DNA from: Hofstenia miamia
Lineage: Eukaryota; Xenacoelomorpha; Acoela; Hofsteniidae
Reading direction: 5' to 3'
Assembly: GCA_900660155.1 (NCBI GenBank)
Contig: CABFPE010000609.1
Coordinates: forward strand, 274,877 to 338,876
Length of the DNA: 64,000 nucleotides
A model generated the notes under the pieces. It searched no databases, was not told where the DNA came from, and worked only from the letters and a program-made list of their open reading frames with translations. The first letter of the stretch is position 1; the number at the start of each line of letters is the position of its first letter. Positions 60,901-64,000 of the stretch are shown piece after piece. Both the position numbers and the translations under genes were made by a program.

Positions 60901-62874
60901 TGCGAACAGTTTTTCACAAATAGTAAATGTGTATCATATCATTTCGATATTAATGTTTGAAAATGTAGACATTTTAGAAAGAATTAAAACACACAAAATC
61001 CTTTAAGCTGTGTAGCATAATAACGTCTTACTCACGTCAACAAATCATTTAAGTTTGATTATGTAGCAAAGACTATATACATATTTTACATTAGTTTAGT
61101 ATCAGGATTTACACAATTCGGGTAAATTCCTGTTGCAGTACAAAAAAAGAAAATAATATTTTACAAAGGAATGTAAATGAAGTACACAAAATATTCTTAA
61201 ATCAAAATCAAAATTTCTAAAATTTAAACTTAGGTTCGTTGAAATTTATGGCTTAACTAAATTGTAGTAGACCGGGTATTAGACTGTTTCCGTAAAATTT
61301 GTCATGTACTGGCACATCATGTTAGGAATTTATGATATGCTCACCTGCACTTCAACCTGACCAGACCTGACTTGTTTCAGAATCAAACCTTACCTGATTT
61401 AGGCATGCTTAATCCTGATCTCCATAGAGAGAGAGGTCATAAAAACAATATCGTCCACTTCTTGAATTATGTTTCTCATTTTTATTTCAATGTATTTCAA
61501 TGCAAACATTAGTTTTAGGCATTAGCATATTTTAAGAGAACAAAAAATTATTCTAATTAAATATTTAGGATTTCCTTCATATAAATACCAAATTTTATAC
61601 GACTGCAATTAACTGCCTATAGTTACTTGAAGTGCACAAACTGTTTCTTCCACTTTCTCAAACACTTTTCTCCAAATCTGCTTGAGAATTTGGGAAAACT
61701 GGGATTTACACACATCTATTGGGAAGTGTACTCCTCTGTCCTTTTGAAAATTTGTGACAAAATAGATAAAAAGTATTCCTCTGCTTGAAGCACATTAATA
61801 AAAATCCGATTTTTGCAGAAACCTTCAAATTTTTCCTGTACCTAATGTTCAGGGAATGAAGCGGCAGCAACAACTAGTCTCAAATATTTTGTTTTCTGTA
61901 AATAAACTATCCAAGCGCACTGTGTGCAAAGTCAGGATTTGTCATGCCAGGTCATGAATTAAGGATGACAATGGAAGACTAGACAATTCTCTATCCAGGG
62001 GCATTTTCATATTTTAGACATATTTATTATATCATGAGTATTTACATATTTTCAAAGAAACCATCACACATTGTAAAAAATGCCTCGTCAGTTTAAAGTG
62101 AAGATTTAAGTAGACATAGACGTTTCATTGAGTTAACAAGTTGACCATATTATTAGCTGAAAGCCAATCATAAATCATTTGCTATTAATTTTGCATAGGT
62201 AGAATGCAGTAACTATACATTGTTATCTCAGTCTATACTTTTAGTTGCTTCAGGTCAGGTTATGACATATATAGCATGTGTAATAAAGGGAAGCAGAAAA
62301 GCAAAGAACTGGTATCAAACCAATGATGATTTCCATCAAATAAAACTAATATGATATAAGATTGATCAAACAACATGGGTGCTGCCAAACCTGATTCTGA
62401 TCCTGTTTTGTCCTGGACCTGCTTTGCGATTAGTCAAACCTCACCTGAAGCTTGACCTGACCTCATTGACCCTGATAAACCTGATTGGAAAATCCTGATC
62501 TGATTCAACACTATTTCTAATTAAAGGTTTATGACTCGTGAATGTGATTTAGAAAATTTCAATGTGCTTCATAATAGAAGAATTTTATTAATTCAAAGAT
62601 ATGTAAAGAAATATAAACAGCTTACCGCACTGTATATTGATGTGTCGTAAGATTCGTAAATATATTTGCTGCAATTGTCTATACATTTGCTTGTGTAGTT
62701 GAATGACTTTGTTCGATTAATAGAGTCAGTGCAGACGAAGGGAACAGATTTTTGGTAATAAATGATTGATGATTCATAACATCCTAGATATGCATATCCG
62801 AATGTGGTTATGATAAATGTAACAAATTGATACAATCCGAATCCACAGCTTTCAATAGCTTGTTCCACATACAT
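44758..62874 (-). CDS. SLC22-like transporter, right paralogue (10 exons, complete)
   Basis: Ten exons (62626-62874, 56566-56716, 55286-55396, 54734-54908, 54474-54689, 49768-49899, 48129-48211, 47474-47579, 47069-47141, 44758-44946) join in phase with GT..AG borders to 1485 nt, or 494 residues. Family landmarks in order: short N terminus and TM1 (about 15-33); extracellular loop with sequons N53 and N59; E-R-L-G-R-K in the TM2-TM3 loop (118-123); RFLSG before TM4; F-I-D-ESPRWLVYKGR-x-x-EA after TM6; YGRKP in the TM8-TM9 loop; TEVLSTRLRN near 400-409; and a C terminus with Y-A-PES. SLC22 proteins carry organic ions across the plasma membrane. It is shorter than the usual 550 residues or so because the first extracellular loop is short. 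Intron 4 is only 44 bp and removes an in-frame TAA. The substrate cannot be told from sequence. No defect is seen, so it is probably functional. Confidence 0.9.
45071..45106. repeat. Pentanucleotide microsatellite (ACATC)n
   Basis: About seven units of ACATC, in intron 9 of the right SLC22 gene. A TA run follows at 45131-45166. Confidence 0.95.
45131..45166. repeat. TA microsatellite
   Basis: TA units flanked by the inverted short words GGATATACA and TATATGGATC, in intron 9. Confidence 0.9.
45748..45772. repeat. Trinucleotide microsatellite (ACT)n
   Basis: Eight ACT units directly after a TA/TG run at 45718-45747, in intron 9. Confidence 0.95.
47069..47141 (-). CDS. Right SLC22 gene, exon 9
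   Basis: This 73-nt exon encodes NHGMSFFEALGRIGSILAPF and VLQL. R-N-x-G-x-x and G-R-I-G-x-x-x-A-P are conserved in TM11 of the family. The donor is GTAAAA. Confidence 0.9.
47474..47579 (-). CDS. Right SLC22 gene, exon 8
   Basis: This 106-nt exon encodes FALEIIDSFIGRFCATALFN, then IWWGYQTEVLSTRLR. It covers the TM10 region and the family's E-x-x-x-T-x-x-R segment. The donor is GTAACA. Confidence 0.9.
48129..48211 (-). CDS. Right SLC22 gene, exon 7
   Basis: This 83-nt exon encodes YGRKPILIGFLILTTAALIL and LPITKEI. It holds the second-half G-R-K-P loop motif and TM9. The donor is GTAAGA. Confidence 0.9.
48926..48956. repeat. TA microsatellite
   Basis: About 15 AT units in intron 6. Confidence 0.95.
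49768..49899 (-). CDS. Right SLC22 gene, exon 6
   Basis: This 132-nt exon encodes NDMNFVYYGMLYDIGSLSGS, an extracellular stretch IYIDGIIVPSAE, and TM8 LLVPITIILLMR. The Y-Y-G motif of TM7 is present. The donor is GTAACA. Confidence 0.9.
50038..50189. other. Assembly gap (152 Ns) inside a TA run
   Basis: TATATATA lies on both sides of the Ns. The gap is a collapsed or unspanned microsatellite in intron 5. Confidence 0.95.
50640..51391 (+). pseudogene. Transposase-derived fragment in intron 5
   Basis: Two overlapping plus-strand frames (50968-51165 and 51140-51391) are open. The second reads PEFKLLHSDGAWVKLSQRKG, then LHMLSIVKYKGIVNDTAEKR. A V-N-D-x-A-E-(R/K) segment like this recurs near the C terminus of a group of transposon-derived animal proteins, and the relic at 40760 has a similar A-E-R-A-V-K. 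Upstream, to about 50640, only broken pieces remain. Family and exact borders are uncertain. Confidence 0.4.
51400..52020. other. Intron 5 spacer; AT-rich
   Basis: It contains A-rich simple sequence such as repeated ACAAAATAAA near 51790-51830. No gene was seen. Confidence 0.5.
52023..53560 (-). pseudogene. LINE (CR1/L2/jockey-type) reverse transcriptase relic
   Basis: On the minus strand the order is: NYSPICLTCIS (about 53540), KRSFEKLIFAVAINAF, KKGVSATDAIIVLLNDVISH (about 53430), DFSSAFNTVLP (about 53340), W-F-V-Y-W-L-Y-S-Y-L-H-G, then RVSDAHRVKLGIQQGWPRSS (about 53190). An eroded YSDN lies where (F/Y)-x-D-D is expected (about 53075), and a C-terminal part (52226-52023) contains VKLSKSQKLVKSSVIRGF and a final HPL. 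These are the reverse transcriptase landmarks of CR1/L2-like non-LTR retrotransposons, in order but with many stops and frameshifts. It lies in intron 5 of the right SLC22 gene, in the same orientation. Confidence 0.75.
53561..54473 (-). other. Intron 5, part next to exon 5
   Basis: AT-rich. It may include further 5' sequence of the LINE relic, but no endonuclease motif was recognised. A TA microsatellite lies at 54414-54435. Confidence 0.5.
54474..54689 (-). CDS. Right SLC22 gene, exon 5
   Basis: This 216-nt exon encodes FIDESPRWLVYKGRIPEARL, the large central cytoplasmic loop, and the start of TM7 ending TCIICW. ESPRWL is a hallmark of SLC22 and related transporters. The acceptor ACTTAG was chosen over TTAAG eleven bases upstream because only the former keeps the frame open. 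Confidence 0.92.
54734..54908 (-). CDS. Right SLC22 gene, exon 4
   Basis: This 175-nt exon encodes GLEIMPLRYRTMVNLVYMAS and onward to ILYLL (TM5-TM6). The donor GTAAGC is followed by a 44-bp intron; reading through would meet TAA at once. Confidence 0.9.
55286..55396 (-). CDS. Right SLC22 gene, exon 3
   Basis: This 111-nt exon encodes SLSILIPIAFPNIYAVIAMR, then FLSGSAYLALELSTYLI. It holds TM3 and TM4. The acceptor is TTTTAG and the donor GTAAAA. Confidence 0.9.
55397..56565 (-). other. Right SLC22 gene, intron 2
   Basis: A 1.17-kb AT-rich intron without recognised elements. Confidence 0.75.
56566..56716 (-). CDS. Right SLC22 gene, exon 2
   Basis: This 151-nt exon encodes MDLGCSPRNIAISVSQAMFS, TM2, and the E-R-L-G-R-K-P loop. 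The acceptor is CTTAG and the donor GTAAGT. Confidence 0.9.
57013..58351 (+). mobile_element. Relic Tc1/mariner element in intron 1
   Basis: The left end CAGTAGTTGAAAAAATTTG follows a TA. A possible right end near 58330-58351 (reverse-complemented TGTATTGAAAAAATG) is a weak inverted match. The transposase relic between them fixes the orientation. Borders are approximate. Confidence 0.55.
57280..58205 (+). pseudogene. Tc1-type transposase pseudogene
   Basis: It starts MSNNSLSSPYMMPGYVPLAI, followed by GMSQRNIAHLLERPRVTVGD, a helix-turn-helix. Broken pieces follow: FSDESRFEL (first catalytic Asp region, about 57663), LNIIKNMWKEVKYRIG (C-terminal catalytic region with Lys in place of the Glu, about 58010), and an end near 58205. 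Several stops (first at 57465) and frameshifts interrupt about 310 codons. Confidence 0.75.
58352..62625 (-). other. Right SLC22 gene, intron 1, distal part
   Basis: It is AT-rich. At 59935-59977 GCCCACCCGGCCTGCCCC precedes AAATCCAACTCTG, very like the right end of the hAT MITE at 43863-44663; a left end was not found. At 61340-61430 and 62385-62520 stretches rich in ACCTGA/CCTGAT words stand out and may be transposon ends. No gene was seen; the open frames at 58375-58822 have no recognisable domain. Confidence 0.5.
62626..62874 (-). CDS. Right SLC22 gene, exon 1 with start codon
   Basis: This 249-nt exon starts MYVEQAIESCGFGLYQFVTF, the expected N terminus and TM1. It ends in phase 0 before GTAAGC. 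TTTTAGA precedes the ATG, so an upstream non-coding exon spliced here is possible. Confidence 0.9.
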
Positions 62875-63860
62875 TCTAAAAATGCATACAAAGCAATTCT
62901 GCAATTACGTTAGCTGACCTTTGAAAGTTTATGTTTGTCAACAACATATAAACTAATGCTACAAATGTCTCTAGGTGGCATTTCTTCAAAGCAGTAACAA
63001 GCAAACTATTCAAGTCAGTATGCTCAATTTCCAAAGTTGAACGTAGGGATATATTATTGTCCCCATCCCCTTCAAAAAATTTGCCGGGAAGCCCATGGGA
63101 ATTCCATCAGAATTTTACAGAATTTTAAAATTCATAAAAATCTCCACAGCTAAATATACAGTAATTGTACATTATGAATGCATACTTATACATGGTACTG
63201 TCAGTAAATGTGGAGAAACTTATTCTGACTAACTTTTTGTGAGCATTACTAAAATATAATAGCCATTAACAAATGCCAGAGTAGGGTTGTTATTCTTATT
63301 GTATTAATTCGCTTCATTAAACTTCCTAAAATAGTGCTACTAGCTGTCGAATATAGAAGCGTTATTCGGTTTATGGTGCTACGAAATCATAATGCTAAAC
63401 AATAATACCAGAGCTTAATGCTGCAATGGCAAAGATATAGCTTCCCACGCTATTATCTATTTTGTGATAAAAGTGGAATCTGAGTGTTCCGGAATTATAA
63501 ACTGTTGGAAAAATTATTAATTTTCGAGAATATAAAAATTAACTCTGTAAAACACTAAATAAATTTTAAATTTTTCTGAAAAGAAATGCTTTTGAGGAAG
63601 ATTGAATTTACCATATCCGTTAGATGTTTACCAAAACTGCGAGAAACTTGCATTAGCTTAAGAGGTTACTATGTGGTAAAAAGATGGTTAACAAGCTTTT
63701 CAAGTGCTCCACACGTTAAAATAAAAGAAAAGAAAACTGTTAACGAGAGGGTACTCTAAAAAACGATGGGATAACTGAGGTGACATTTAGTGCTAAAATT
63801 GGCTAAAAATGTCAAGCTAAATTTGGAAATGAAAACAGATGGCCAACCAAACAATAATGA
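62875..63860. other. Upstream region of the right SLC22 gene
   Basis: It should contain this gene's minus-strand promoter and any 5' UTR exon, but no convincing TATA box or initiator could be placed. It is AT-rich without recognised repeats. Confidence 0.45.
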
Positions 63861-63864
63861 CGTC

Positions 63865-63910
63865 GATCAGGGTATAAAAACCTTCAGAACTTCATAGAAA
63901 ACACACACCC
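63865..63910 (+). promoter_or_regulatory. Possible TATA-type promoter facing the right edge
   Basis: GACGTC at about 63860 (a CRE-like half-palindrome) and GGTATAAAAACC at about 63871 lie in a locally GC-richer stretch followed by about 100 bases that could be a 5' UTR. A transcribed gene would begin near 63900 and continue outside the window. This is a sequence motif only. Confidence 0.35.
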
Positions 63911-64000
63911 CCGCCCGATACTCTGAGAAGAAACATCGAGCAAAGACTTCAATTGCAAAGTTCGCAAAAAGACATTTCTTGGTTGATTTAGAAGTTATCC

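Noticed and set aside
62872-62904. Translation of the right SLC22 protein starting further upstream (MQNCFVC...)
   Set aside because: A polypyrimidine tract and TTTTAG lie just before MYVEQ, and the left copy aligns only from that Met.

Overview
The window is AT-rich nuclear DNA of an invertebrate animal. The signs are spliced genes with GT..AG introns, dense TA microsatellites, and a mix of Polinton, LTR, LINE, hAT, Tc1/mariner and pogo remnants. The species cannot be named from the sequence. No prokaryotic features, CRISPR arrays, rRNA genes or intact tRNA genes were seen.

Two host genes are supported, both on the minus strand. They are tandem paralogues of an SLC22-type (organic cation/anion transporter-like, major facilitator superfamily) membrane transporter. 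The right copy (44758-62874) can be modelled completely: ten exons joined in phase give 1485 nt, or 494 residues plus a stop. The left copy has its first four exons in the window (5925 down to 13) and runs off the left edge. Shared exons have identical lengths (249, 151, 111 and 175 nt) and the same phases, so the copies arose by duplication. About 39 kb of transposon-rich DNA separates them.

Between the genes, from left to right: a partly duplicated stretch ending in an LTR-like sequence (7.5-9.5 kb); a gag-protease remnant of an LTR retrotransposon (10-11.6 kb) joined directly to an LTR (11.6-12.9 kb); a decayed Polinton/Maverick (about 13.2-19.6 kb) with recognisable packaging ATPase, retroviral-type integrase, major capsid, penton-type minor capsid and adenovirus-type protease genes; a Tc1 element inside the Polinton integrase gene; minisatellite-like DNA and a hAT transposase tail (20.5-22.9 kb); a solo LTR in the opposite orientation (23.9-25.0 kb); gene-poor AT-rich DNA with small MITEs; an integrase fragment (32.3 kb); a transposase-like pseudogene (39.3-40.9 kb); a pogo/Tigger relic (41.9-43.2 kb); and an 801-bp hAT-type MITE (43.9-44.7 kb). 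Introns of the right transporter gene hold a LINE relic (52.0-53.6 kb), another transposase-like fragment (51 kb) and a relic Tc1 (57-58.4 kb). An intron of the left gene holds a 1.86-kb hAT element with a perfect 8-bp target duplication.

The assembly has a systematic oddity. All six isolated single-N positions in clear context border segments that are directly duplicated nearby at near-identity. This looks like unmerged haplotypes or gap-filling, not real tandem repeats.

All element genes carry stops, frameshifts or insertions, so nothing here looks like an active mobile element. The only apparently functional products are the two transporters.
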